Shown: positions 10,586 through 20,697 of the stretch, piece by piece
How positions within the stretch are numbered: position 1 is the first letter of the stretch
Layout of the letters: each line of letters opens with the position of its first letter
Assembly (NCBI GenBank): GCA_011799875.1
Contig: CM022301.1
Location: forward strand, 208,043,771-208,107,770
Reading direction: 5' to 3'
DNA from: Thinopyrum elongatum
Taxonomy: Eukaryota > Streptophyta > Magnoliopsida > Poales > Poaceae
Length of the DNA: 64,000 bases
Notes under the pieces: model-generated
The model's database searches: none
Told to the model about the DNA's origin: nothing
What the model saw: only the letters and a program-made list of their open reading frames with translations
Program-made: the position numbers and the translations under genes

Positions 10586-10650
10586 AAGCCGCCGCAGCTA
10601 AGCTATCGCCTGCCTTCAAATCGCCGCCTCTGAACTACCGGCGCCCCTTG
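10586..10650 (-). repeat. Inverted repeat arm 2 (partner 9,687-9,751)
   Basis: The shared core includes 'ttcagaggcgg' and 'gatttgaaggcaggcga' on the opposite strand. This arm abuts the copia Gag-like tail. Confidence 0.85.
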
Positions 10651-10697
10651 CGCCCTCCATGCCTTCTCCAACGCCTCCTGCTCCTGCATCGGGTGGG

Positions 10698-10745
10698 CGC
10701 GACTGCGGCAAAGGCCGCACGAAGCAACAACAACCTTAGCACGGG
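10698..10745 (+). repeat. 48-bp direct repeat, left copy, flanking J
   Basis: It matches 11,890-11,937 with 3 substitutions (core 'gactgcggcaaaggccgca', then 'caaccttagcacggg'). It is too long for a retrotransposon TSD. Confidence 0.9.
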
Positions 10746-11889
10746 TGTAACGACCCGAGACCGACGCTCCAGATGCCTTCCAGTTATTTCGTTGTTGCCG
10801 TGTGTTTTACTTGTTTGCTGCATTCATCATCGCATCATTCGCATTGCATCGGCACTCCGTGCCATCATTTTTTTCAAAACTTGCATCCGTTCGTAGTTGC
10901 CACTTCTCGCTTTGTCTTCGTTGACCTTTTGTCAGGTCCCCTTGTCTTTGTCGACCTCTCTCAGACCCCCTCGTGTGCGCATCCGAAAACTTCCCAAACC
11001 CGACTCGGGCAGTCGTGACCGATGGGTCCGGATCATCCCCAGACATCCCTAAAATATTTTCGGTTCATTGGTTGGACTCCCTAGCCTATTTATTGCCGAC
11101 CGTTCGATTACGATCGGAGGGTACAAATCTACCCTAAACTCCCCCTTTCCCTATATAAAGACTCCCTAGTCTAAATCTGGACAAACCCTAAATTCTAGGG
11201 ACTTGTCCCATCCCTCCACAGCCGCCAGTCCGCTGTCTTCCTCCTCCTTGGGATCCTCTCCCAATCCATTCCACCAACCAGATCTCCGACCACCTCCCTG
11301 GATTTTCATTGCTGTCCAATCCATAGCCTCCACCGCGCCACTACCCATCGCCCGAGCCAACCAGAGGCCTCCCCGAGCGCCTCCTCGCCTGCAGCTACCA
11401 CCGCCTTGCCTCATCGCCCGCCTGCATGCTCGACGGCGCCCGAGGCCGTGCCTCCTCTTCCCTCCTCTGGTCGATCTCGAATGGATCGTGAGCACCCAGC
11501 GCCTCCCCACCGCCTTGCACGTCCACGCCGCCGGCCTCCTCCCTACCTCGCCTGGTGCTCAAGCACCACCACGCAGCCCCTACCTTCCCTTTCCTCCCCT
11601 CGCGTCGCTCGTCGCTGACTGCCCAGCTGCTGTTTCTTGCAGAGTCAGCGCCATGGACGACCACTCCTCCTTGAGCGGCTCGGCTAGACCCGTGCTCGGG
11701 TCTCCTCCTCCCCGTTTGTCCTGACCACCGGCGAGCGCACCGTCTAGATCCCCTTCGTCCCATGCCTCCCCTTTCCTTGCTTCTTCCCTCTCCTTCCTTC
11801 TCATGTCTCAAGCTCTCTCTGTTTCCCAGCACAGGAGCTCGCCGCCACCCATTGGATCTGGCCGGGAAATGCCCAGCCCCGACCACCTC
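10746..11889 (+). mobile_element. Fragment J: partial LTR of another gypsy family
   Basis: It begins 'tgtaacgacccgagaccga', a TG start typical of Triticeae gypsy LTRs. It is C/T-rich, with a TATA-like 'ctatataaag' near 11,152-11,160 followed by 5'-leader-like DNA. It does not end in CA ('gaccacctc'), so the 3' end is truncated. Pro/Arg-rich open frames on both strands here are compositional. It is inserted in the Gag tail of copia H, between 48-bp direct repeats. Confidence 0.6.
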
Positions 11890-11937
11890 CGCGACTGCGG
11901 CAAAGGCCGCATGAAGCAATAGCAACCTTAGCACGGG
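11890..11937 (+). repeat. 48-bp direct repeat, right copy, flanking J
   Basis: Partner of 10,698-10,745. After this copy the copia H sequence continues. Confidence 0.9.
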
Positions 11938-12199
11938 CTCAGCACTGCTACTAGCATCGCTGCTGGAGATGCTCCTCGTCGGGATCCGGCTGTGCCGTTC
12001 TGGCCCATCGGCAGCTACCCACTGGCCGGCATGTTCCAGGCCTGGCTGCCCAACTGGCGTGCGCCCGCCGCTGGTCTCCTTGGCCGACGCCCTGGTCTCT
12101 CCACCCCGCAGGCCTACACTGCTCATCTCGGGTAACAAGGCAATGGCGCTCCTCCGGTCTACAACGGATTTCCCCCCATCGTCCCTGCCGCTCCAGCCC

Positions 12200-12582
12200 C
12201 CTGCATGGGACTAGACGCAGCTTCTCGCCGCCCTTAGCAACCTCTCCTTGTATCAGGGTGGGGCCTCCGAAGGTGGCTCCAACTGGTTTTTTGACACAAG
12301 CGCGACTGCCCACATGACTAGCGATCCCGGTACCTCTCTTCTTCCTTCCTCTCCTCTAACTTTTCCTCTGTCATCTTCAGCAACGGAGACTCCCTCCCCA
12401 TCACTCACATTGGCACTACCTCTCTCCCCACCTCCTCTTTTCCACTTTCATTACGTGATGTTGTAGTTACTCCTAATCTTATTAAAAATCTCATCTCTGT
12501 TCGTCTTTTAACTCGGACCAATCTTGTTAACGTTGAATTTGATGATCTTGGTTTTTCTGTCAAGGATCATCGTACCCGCGCG
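12200..12582 (+). pseudogene. H: Gag tail and aspartic protease (frameshifted)
   Basis: Copia protease matures the polyprotein. The active-site region is visible as 'NWFFDTSATAHMTSDPG', with the catalytic Asp codon near 12,293, preceded by a Gly/Ser-rich Gag tail. Shortly afterwards the frame slips; the continuation (GDSLPITHIG type residues) is in another frame before joining integrase at 12,583. Upstream (11,938-12,200) the Gag tail is also split between frames. Broken. Confidence 0.7.
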
Positions 12583-13437
12583 GTGATTCTTCGATGTGAT
12601 AGCAACAACGACATCTATCCTCATGTCGCCGGACCTCAAGCTCTCCTTGCCGGCACCACCGACCTTTGGCACCAACGCCTCGGCCACCTGGGACATGATG
12701 CTCTCTCTAGGACTATATCTTATTTTGATTTTACTTGTAATAAATCACCCCCTACAACGTATCATGCTGGTAGATTGGGGAAGCACGTTCGTCTACCTTT
12801 CAAACAATCAGATAGTCAAGCTAGCTTTCCTTCTGCCCTTGTTCATTGCGACGTTTGGACGTCTCATATAACAAGTGTTTCGGGTTTTCAATATTATCTT
12901 GTTTTGCTAGATGATTATTCTCACGATGTTTGGACTTTTCCTTTGTGGCGCAAATCAGGCGTGTTTTCTACTATATCTCATTTTCATGCTTTTTTTGCCA
13001 CCCAATTTCAACACTATATCGTAGCTTTTCAAACTGACAATGGTCGTGAGTTCAGTAATCATGCTTCACGCAACTTTTTTGCACAACATGGCATCCATCT
13101 CTGTCTCACATGTCCTTACACCTCACAACAAAATGGTCGTGCAAAACACATACTTCGCACCTTGAATGATAATGTCCACACTCTATTATTTCATGCTCCA
13201 ATGCCTCCTAGGTTTTGGGTTGAAGCACTCAGCACTGCCACCTATCTTCTTAATTTTCGGCCTTGTCGGCCACGAAGCAATCTTCCTCCTCACCAACTTA
13301 TCTTTGGTCAACCACCTGACTACTCTCATCTTCAAGTCTTTGGATGTCTATGTTACCCAAACACCACTTCCACTGCTCCTCGTAAACTCTCACCTCGATC
13401 TCTCTCTTGTATTTTCTTTGGTTACCCTCCTGATCAC
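12583..13437 (+). pseudogene. H: copia integrase, catalytically dead
   Basis: The N-terminal zinc motif is represented by 'WHQRLGHLG', but both expected Cys of the second CxxC are replaced ('YHAGRLGK': TGT to TAT and TGT to GGT, by comparison with the family pattern). The core domain shows the first Asp in 'VHCDVW' and the second in 'QTDNGREF'. The position where copia enzymes have the catalytic Glu ('NGRAE') reads Lys ('NGRAKH'). About 285 codons are open up to the insertion of solo LTR I at 13,438; the TGA there is formed by the insertion itself. It could not catalyse integration. Confidence 0.88.
13433..13437. repeat. TSD ATCAC of solo LTR I (second copy 14,998-15,002)
   Basis: An exact 5-bp direct repeat flanks the solo LTR; it marks a normal integrase-mediated insertion. 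Confidence 0.92.
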
Positions 13438-14997
13438 TGATACGTCTCTAACGTATCTATACTTTTTTATTGTTCCATGCTATTATATTATCTGCTTTGG
13501 ATGTTTTATATGTATTAATATGCTATTTTATATTATTTTTGGGACTAACTTATTAACCTAGAGCCCAGTGCCAGTTTCTGTTTTTTCCTTGTTTTTGAGC
13601 CTCACAGAAAGGAATACCAAACGGAGTCCAATCGGAATAAAACTTCACTATGATTTTCTCTTGGACCAGAAGACACTCAGGGGACTTGGAGTCCAAGTCA
13701 GAAGAGCCACGAGGCGGCGACAAGGGTGGAGGGCGTGCCCTAGGGGGGGCGCCCCCTACCTTGTGGGCCCCTCGGGACTCCCCTGACCTAGATTTTCCTC
13801 CAATATATTCACAAATATTCCAGAACCACCAGAGGCATCCACGAAAACACTTTTCCACCGCTGCAACCTTCTGTTCCCGTGAGATCCCATCTTGGGGCCT
13901 TTTCCGGCATCCTGTCGGAGGGGGATTCGATCATGGAGGGCTTCTACATCAACCCTATTGCCCTTCTGATGAAGCGTGAGTAGTTTACCTCAGACCTACG
14001 GGTCCATAGCTAGTAGCTAGATGGCTTCTTCTCTCTCTTTGATTCTCAATACCATGTTCTCCTCGATGTTCTTGGAGATCTATCCGATGTAATCTTCTTT
14101 TGCGGTGTGTTTGTCGAGATCCGATGAATTGTGGATTTATGATCAGCTTATCTATGAATATTATTTGAATCTTCTCTGAATTCTTTTATGCATGATTAAA
14201 TATCTTTGTATTTCTCTTTGAATTATCGGTTTGGTTTGGCCAACTAGATTGGTGTTTCTTGCAATGGGAGAGGTGCTTAGCTTTGGGTTCAATCTTGCGT
14301 GATTTCACCTAGTGACAAAGTAGGGGTAGCGAGACACGTACTGCATTATTGCCATTGAGGATAAAAAGATGGGGTTTCCATCATATTGCTTGAGTTAATT
14401 CCTCTACATCATGTCATCTTACTTAAGGCGTTACTCTGTTCTTTATGAACTTAATACTCTAGATGCATGCTAGATAGCGGTCGATGTGTGGAGTAATAGT
14501 AGTAGATGCAGGCAGGAGTCGGTCTACTTGACACGGACATGATGCCTATATGCATAATCATTGCCTTGGATATCGTCATGACTATGCGCTTTTCTATCAA
14601 TTGCTCGACAGTACTTTGTTCACCCACCGTATTATTTGCCTTCACGAGAGAAGCCTCTAGTGAAACCTGTGGCCCCCGGGTCTATTTTCCATCATATTAC
14701 TTTCCGATCTACTATTTTGCAATCTTTTATTTTCAGATCTATATACCAAAAACCCAAAAATATTTTATCTTTTATCTATCAGATCTCACCTTTGCAAGTG
14801 ACCGTGAAGGGATTGACAACCCCTTTATCGCATTGGGTGCAAGTGTTTGATTGTTTGTGCAGGTGTTGGTGATTTGTGCGTTCTTCTCCTACTGGATTGA
14901 TACCTTGGTTCTTAACTGAGGAAAATACTTACCTCTACTGTGCTGCATCACCCTTTCCTCTTCAAGGGAAAAACCAACACAAGCTCAAGAAGTAGCA
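13438..14997 (+). mobile_element. Solo LTR I (1,560 bp), same family as D
   Basis: It starts 'tgatacgtctctaacg', ends 'caagaagtagca', and is flanked by ATCAC. It matches the LTRs of element D in the opposite orientation. No internal sequence remains, which is the expected product of recombination between two LTRs of one element. The short ORFs inside have no domain. Confidence 0.92.
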
Positions 14998-15613
14998 ATC
15001 ACCATGGATACCGCTACTATGATCCGGTCAGTCGCCATGTGCTAACATCACGCCATGTTGTTTTTTACGAGATCATTTTTCCTTTCAGGACCATGCTGCA
15101 GGAGTTGCCGTCATCACCAGCTTCGATCTCTCAACCCGACGTTGCGGTGTTCCGCGCGTCGCCGGCCCCGCACCACCATGACCCGTCGCCCGCTCCATGG
15201 GTCGTTGGGAGTCCAGTTGTGGCCACCCTTGCATCCCCATCGGTGGCCACTACGGCTACTGCCTCTCCTGCTAGGACGCTAAGCTCCTCTGCCGTCGGTA
15301 CCAGTTCGGCTGCTATGGCAGCGAATTCTGGTGCCATGGCAACCACCTCTTCGGGTGCAGCTCCAGCCTCGCCCAGTTCGGCTGCCACGACAGCCAATTC
15401 AGATGCCATGCCGGCCAGTCTTGACACCGCGGTCGCTATCTTCCATGACTCTCCGCAGCCGCGCCCAGCTCATCGCCGTCGAGCTTCATCGCTTCTTCAT
15501 CGCCGGCAGCCCCAGTTGCACCATCGAGTGTTGCCCCGTGGCTCCGTCCCTCCGACGTATCCATTTACACAATGACCACTCGTGCTCGTCATGGTCTACT
15601 ACAGCCCAGCCAT
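14998..15613 (+). pseudogene. H: end of integrase and integrase-RT linker
   Basis: The frame continues from the integrase across the solo LTR with no loss ('HGYRYYDP' and 'VLTSRHVVFYE' are typical of copia integrase ends). It then runs into a long Ala/Ser/Pro-rich linker (about 15,130-15,430). The frame stops at 15,573-15,575 and the rest of the linker, 'MTTRARHG', lies in another frame up to 15,613. One frameshift is therefore present. Confidence 0.85.
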
Positions 15614-16463
15614 TGATACATCTCCGTCGTATCTACTTTTCCAAACACTTTTGCTCTTGTTTTGGACTCTAATTTGCATGATTTGAATGAAACTAACCCA
15701 GACTGATGCTGTTTTCAGCAGAATAGCCATGGTGTTGTTTGTTTTTGTGCAGAAATCAAAGTTCTCGGATTGACCTAAAAATTTACGGAGAATTTTTGTG
15801 GAATATATAAAAAATACTGGCGGAAGAATATACCAGAGGGGGGCCACCCAGGAGCCACAAGCTCAGGGGGCGCGCCCTGCAAGCTTGTCGCCCCCTGGAC
15901 CTCCGGCAACCCTAACTCCAACTCCATATATACCTATTCTCCAAGAAAAAAATCAGAGAGAAGGATTCATCATGTTTTACGATACGGAGCTGCCGCCACC
16001 TCCTGTTCTTCATCGGGAGGGCTGATCTGGAGTCCGTTCGGGGCTCCGAAGGGTGGATTCTATCGTCGTCATCGTCACCAACCCATCTTCACCGCCAATT
16101 TCATGACTCACCGCCGGGAGTGAGTAATTCCTTCGTAGGCTTGCTGGACGGTGATGTGTTGGATGAGATTTATCATGTAATCGAGTTAGTTTTGTTAGGG
16201 CTTGATCCCTAGTATCCATGATGTTCTGAGATTGATATTGCTATGACTTTGCTATGCTTAGTGCTTGTCACTAAGGCCCGAGTGCCATGATTTCAGATCT
16301 GAACCTATTATGTTTTCATGAATATATGTGTGTTCTTGATCCTATCTTGCAAGTTATATGCACCTATTACGTGTTATGATCCGCATACCCCAAGGTGACA
16401 ATAATTGGGATTCTTTCCGATGATTACCGTAGTTTGAGGAGTTCATGTATTCACTAAGTGCTA
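15614..16463 (+). repeat. Truncated 5' LTR of B (850 bp)
   Basis: It matches the 3' LTR of B up to '…cactaagtgcta' and then jumps straight into gag. In the intact 3' LTR about 530 bp more follow. A single deletion removed the LTR end, primer-binding site and gag start. A TATA-like 'ccatatata' lies at 15,923-15,931. Confidence 0.88.
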
Positions 16464-17635
16464 TTAGACCTAGCTCTCCTAGATATGAATTGCCTAAGAT
16501 ACCCGAGGGTTATGTTATGGGTGGAGAGATAGCTAGGGAATTTCTTGCTTGTAATGATAGAGATGATCTTAAGAAATTACTGTGCAAGTTCAAAGAAAAA
16601 TCTTTGAATGCTCGAATGAAATATGGCCCTAAGTCTGCTACTTCACCTATCTTTATTACTGATAAGGACTATGAATTCTCTGTCAACCCTGAGTTAATTA
16701 CTTTGGTTGAATCTGATCCTTTCCATGATTATGAATCTGAAACTGTTGTGGCACATCTTACTAAGCTGAATGATATAGCCACCCTATTTGCTCATGAGGA
16801 AAACATTTGCTACTACTATATTCTTAAGTTGTTTCCTTTCTCATTAAAGGGTGATGCTAAGATATGGTTTAATTCTCTTGCTCCTGGTTGTGTGCGTAGT
16901 CCCCAGGATATGATATATTACTTCTCTGAAAAATGTTTTCCTGCCCATAAGAAACAAGTTGCTTTACAGGAAAGATTTAACTTTGTGCAGATTAAAGAAG
17001 AGAATCTCCCTCAAGCTTGGGGGAGGATTCTCCAATTACTTAATGATTTGACTGATCATCCTCTTAAGAAAAATGAAATACTTAATATCTTTTATAATGG
17101 ACTAACCAATGCCTCTAGGGACCACCCAGATAGTTGTGATGGTTGTGTTTTCAGGGAACAAAATGTTGAACAAGCTGAAGAACTATTGAATAATATATTG
17201 AGGAATGATAATAATTGGACTCTTCCTGAACCACCACCCAAGCCAACTCCAAAGAAGAGAGGCATTCTATTTCTCAGTCCTGAAGATATGCAAGAGGCAA
17301 AGAAATCTAGGAAAGAAAAAGGTATTAAAGCTGAAGATGTCAAGAATTTACCACCTATTGAAGACATACATGGTCTCGATACCCCGACACAGGTAGTAGA
17401 GGTAAATTCTCTCTATAGATTTGATGAAGGTGATATTCCTTATACTAAATCTGCTAGTCAATGCCTTGATGAATTGGATAACTTTATTGTTAAACAAGAA
17501 AAGTTTAATGCATATGTTAGTAGACAATTGAAACGAAATGCTTATATGATTGAACGCTTGAGTGACTTTATGTTTAGAACTGTTAATGATGTCAAGGGTG
17601 TGAGTAAACATGCATTCATGATAAAACCCAAGTAG
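16445..17635 (+). CDS. gag of B, start now supplied by LTR sequence
   Basis: Gag forms the particle that packages element RNA. The open frame has 396 codons. The Athila-type Gag core is visible: 'LKLFPFSLKGDAKIWF' at residues 128-142, followed by 'YFSEKCFP' and 'LPQAWGRI'. The first six codons plus one base (16,445-16,463) are LTR DNA, so the ATG was created by the deletion joining LTR to gag; the native start is lost. The TAG at 17,633 interrupts a frame that seems to run on toward protease. Mutated but largely readable. Confidence 0.78.
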   Translation: MYSLSAIRPSSPRYELPKIPEGYVMGGEIAREFLACNDRDDLKKLLCKFKEKSLNARMKYGPKSATSPIFITDKDYEFSVNPELITLVESDPFHDYESETVVAHLTKLNDIATLFAHEENICYYYILKLFPFSLKGDAKIWFNSLAPGCVRSPQDMIYYFSEKCFPAHKKQVALQERFNFVQIKEENLPQAWGRILQLLNDLTDHPLKKNEILNIFYNGLTNASRDHPDSCDGCVFREQNVEQAEELLNNILRNDNNWTLPEPPPKPTPKKRGILFLSPEDMQEAKKSRKEKGIKAEDVKNLPPIEDIHGLDTPTQVVEVNSLYRFDEGDIPYTKSASQCLDELDNFIVKQEKFNAYVSRQLKRNAYMIERLSDFMFRTVNDVKGVSKHAFMIKPK

Positions 17636-18116
17636 AACAAGTCATCAAGTCACAAAATGATTTGCTTAATGAGATGAACAATAAGATGAATGATCATGTC
17701 GTTAGAGTTCTGATTAGGGGTGGTAAAATGACTTAGGAACCCGTGTATCCTGAAGGTCACCCTAAGAGAATTGAACAAGACTCTCAAAGAATTAATACTG
17801 ATGCACCTAGTCCATCTAAAAGAAAAAGAAAGATGGTAGGACTTTGCATGCCTCTAGTAAACCTACTGTAGACACACCTGAGAGTCCAATTGATATTTCT
17901 ATTTTTGATGTTGAAACACAATCTGGTGATGAACATTAACCTAGTAACAATGATGATGATGTTCATGGTGATGCTCAACCTAATAATGATAATGATGTGG
18001 AAATAGAACCTGTTGTTGATCTTGATAACCCACAACCTAATAATAAAAGATAAGATAAGAGAGACTTCATTGCTAGGAAACATGGTAAAGAAAGAAAACC
18101 ATGGGTTCAGAAACCC
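17636..18116 (+). pseudogene. B: degenerate Gag-protease linker
   Basis: The same polyprotein continues with several stops (such as TAG near 17,734 and TAA near 17,938). It encodes an acidic, Asn/Asp-rich stretch rich in gatgatgat repeats. No domain is recognised. Confidence 0.55.
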
Positions 18117-18884
18117 ATGCATTTTCATCCTCAAGCTTCAAAGAATAAGGATGAAGAAGAATTTGAGCACTTTGTTGAAATGCTTAGACCTGTCTTTTTG
18201 CGCCTTCGCTTGACTGATATTCTGAAAATGTCTCCTTATGCTAAGTACCTGAAAGATATTGTCACAAATAAAAGAAAGATACCGGAAGCTGAAATTTCCA
18301 CCATGCTTGCAAATTATTCATTTAAGGGTGGAATACCAAAGGAACTAGGAGACCCAGGAATACCAACTATACCATGCTCCATTAAAAGAAACTATGTTAA
18401 AACTGCTTTATGTGATCTAGGAGTCGGTGTTAGTGTTATGACTTTCTCTTTGTATCGAAGACTTGATTTGAATAAGTTGACACCCACTAAAATCTCTTTG
18501 CAAATGGCTGATAAATCAACTGTTATACGCATCGGTATTTGTGAGGATGTGCCTGTCGTAGTTGCAAATGTTACTATCTTAACGGACTTTGTTATTCTTG
18601 ATATACCCGAGGACAACGGTATGTCAATCATCCTTGGTAGACCCTTTTTGAATACTGCAGGGGCTGTTATTGATTGCAATAAAGGCAATGTCAGTTTTCA
18701 TGTCAATGGTAATGAGCATACGGTGCACTTCCCGAAGAAACAACCTCAAGTGAATAGTATCAATTCTACTGGAAAAATTTCAACAATTACCATCGGAGGT
18801 TTCGAATTCCCTATTCCTATTGTCAAAAAGAAATATCAAATTCTTATTGTTGGGGACATGCATATCCCCGTTGAGGTAACCTAG
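18117..18884 (+). CDS. Aspartic protease region of B
   Basis: Retroviral-type protease, 255 codons. The active-site segment 'ALCDLGVGVSVM' is at about residues 97-108 (the family usually has DLGASVS, so the residues just after the Asp are altered). The flap/C-terminal signature 'IILGRPFL' is at about 171-178. It probably belongs to the Gag-Pro polyprotein rather than having its own start. It ends in TAG, and no RT follows. Confidence 0.75.
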   Translation: MHFHPQASKNKDEEEFEHFVEMLRPVFLRLRLTDILKMSPYAKYLKDIVTNKRKIPEAEISTMLANYSFKGGIPKELGDPGIPTIPCSIKRNYVKTALCDLGVGVSVMTFSLYRRLDLNKLTPTKISLQMADKSTVIRIGICEDVPVVVANVTILTDFVILDIPEDNGMSIILGRPFLNTAGAVIDCNKGNVSFHVNGNEHTVHFPKKQPQVNSINSTGKISTITIGGFEFPIPIVKKKYQILIVGDMHIPVEVT

Positions 18885-19671
18885 TGTTATATGAAGATTC
18901 TCCGGTTTCATGTCATTCGGAAGAAGTTTGTTAATAAGACTTGATCAACCTTATTAATGAATTCCTTTTGACGGGCATGTGGTCGATGAATTTAGTAAAC
19001 ACAACTTTTTGTACCCATATTTTTTACTTTCTGTTATTTAGAATTAATAAAGTAGAAATTCCATGATTATACTGTTTTCTGAATTACCCGTGCAATAAAA
19101 AATGACCAAAAAATAAAAGTTCTCAGAATGCCCTAAAAAATTAATATGATTTTTTCTGTAATATATAAAAAATAGTGGCACTGAACACACCCCAGGGGGA
19201 TGCACCTGTGAGCCACAAGCTCAGAGGGCGCGCCCACCCCCTCGGGCGCGCCATGCAGGCATGTGGGGCCCACGTAGGCCCCCTCACTTGTTGCTGCCAC
19301 CCATGCTCATCCTCTTCCTCCAGAAAAATTCAAACTTGCTCCATAGCCTGTGTTCTTGGTCTTCTTGCTGCAATTTTCGATCTTCTTGCTCGTAGCTCCA
19401 TTTCCAAAACTGTTTTGGTGGATTGCACATCGGTATGTGACTCCTCCGTTGGTCCAATTTGTTTTTGTTCTAGTGGTTTATTATTTGCACATTTAGCTAT
19501 TGTTGGTAACCATGTTCTTGAGCTTGTATGTCAAATTTATATGGTTCAAACTAGTTTTGGTGCATGATATGGCCTATAGACACTTGTGGGAGTAGTTGCT
19601 ACCGATTTTGTTGAGTTTGGTTCACTTTTATTATGAGTTACTAAAAATATCAGAAATTTTCAGAGGAAAAA
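18885..19671 (+). promoter_or_regulatory. Internal LTR-like promoter module of B
   Basis: Non-coding. From about 19,085 to 19,270 it follows the U3 order of the B LTR: 'aaagttctc' block, 'aatatataaaaaata', 'gccacaagctcag', then 'gggcgcgccc'. Compare 15,755-15,880 in the LTR. It lies before the ORF at 19,672. It may be an ancient duplication of LTR promoter sequence that drives the extra ORFs. Confidence 0.5.
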
Positions 19672-20109
19672 ATGTTTAGGAAGATGTTACAAGGTGGTTC
19701 CTCAAGCAAGAAATCCCCAAGCCTCGCTTTATGTGAGCCGGACCTCGAACCACCACGGGAAGCTCTAGTGCAACCTTGCGAATGGCCGTCAGATTACTTC
19801 ATGACTCAAGCTGGTTTCAAGGAAGAATTTGATATGTATGTACACAATGCCGGCTTGACGGACTTCGTGTCAGATAAGTGCTTGCAATATTACAATCTCA
19901 CTGATTCTTTTGTGCCGAAATTAAAGTATTCAGTCCATCGCAATACGCATGCTGTTATATTTAATCTCTATGAAAACTCATTTTGCATGGACCTTGAAGA
20001 ATTTAATGAAGTGTGCAAAATTCCGCAATGGGGCATTTACACTGAACCTCATAAATCTGATTGCGTCGAGTTCCTTGCTAGCATCACTAGGGTGAAACTA
20101 GAGGCATAA
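19672..20109 (+). CDS. Extra ORF 1 of B (unknown, Athila-type accessory)
   Basis: 145 codons, starting at ATG in 'aaaatgttt'. I do not recognise a named domain. It is soluble-looking with a Ser-rich start ('MFRKMLQGGSSSKKS'), then a mixed region with 'SFCMDLEEFNEVCKIPQWG'. That style is reminiscent of Athila ORF1-type proteins, but this is only an impression. The frame ends at TAA (20,107). Sequence to 20,697 continues the same theme in other frames, so the original protein was probably longer. Confidence 0.5.
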   Translation: MFRKMLQGGSSSKKSPSLALCEPDLEPPREALVQPCEWPSDYFMTQAGFKEEFDMYVHNAGLTDFVSDKCLQYYNLTDSFVPKLKYSVHRNTHAVIFNLYENSFCMDLEEFNEVCKIPQWGIYTEPHKSDCVEFLASITRVKLEA

Positions 20110-20697
20110 GACAAACTACTATAGGGAGCATTCATTTTACCTGCTTAACATTATTTTGCTCTCTTCATACATAGATGTATTAATGGTAAACATGACCATA
20201 TCCACCTTTGCGCTCCTGATTTGAGCATTCTTAAGAGTGCGGTAATGAATGATAAACAATTTAATTTGGGGGCTATTGTTGCATGTCGGTTACACAATAA
20301 TGCCTTAGATGGAGGTTTCTATGGTGGAATTTATGCCACTCGTTTAGCTAATTATCTTGGGGTGCCGATAAAAGAAAATGATACCCAGTTACCGCCTGTT
20401 TTCCTTGATTATGCCGCTATGGAACGTTTCTAGTTTCTTGAAAGGGGCGATCTGCCATTTCAGTACAGACTAATCTTCAACAGGCGTCTCGTTTTCCATA
20501 TTACGCTTCCCGCTCCTGCCTTCTTTAACTTTCAGGGAAAACAGAGATATTTCATACTTATGGAGGAGGCGGAGGAGTATGACAGGTCGAGGGAGACCGC
20601 TCGCCTCAACGAGGCAGCCCGCCAAGCGGTGGCAGCTGCAATTTAGTACAACCCGAACTACGACTACGAGTATCATCCAGGCCAGCTGTGGCCATAG
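20110..20697 (+). pseudogene. B: continuation of the extra ORF, broken
   Basis: Open pieces at 20,221-20,433 ('MNDKQFNLGAIVACRLHNNA…YATRLANYLGVP') and then past a TAG at 20,431 into an Arg/Glu/Ala-rich tail to about 20,697. They look like one protein broken by stops. Function unknown. Confidence 0.5.

Larger units (their letters stand above)
9162..10745. other. GC-rich unclassified segment; right end joins copia H
   Basis: From 9,162 to about 9,750 the DNA is very GC-rich, with ggcgg/gcggc repeats and several overlapping Arg/Ala/Pro-rich open frames on both strands. None resembles a known domain, so I treat them as compositional artefacts. 9,870-10,330 is of ordinary composition. The last ~95 bp (from about 10,650) reads like the Pro/Gly-rich tail of a copia Gag and continues into H after fragment J. 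A 65-bp inverted repeat is contained here. I do not know the origin of the rest. Confidence 0.4.

Noticed and set aside
11166..12138. Open frames of 114 to 247 codons in fragment J and the copia Gag tail
   Set aside because: Pro/Ser/Arg-rich on one strand and Gly/Arg-rich on the other in C/T-rich leader-like DNA; they cross the J boundary.
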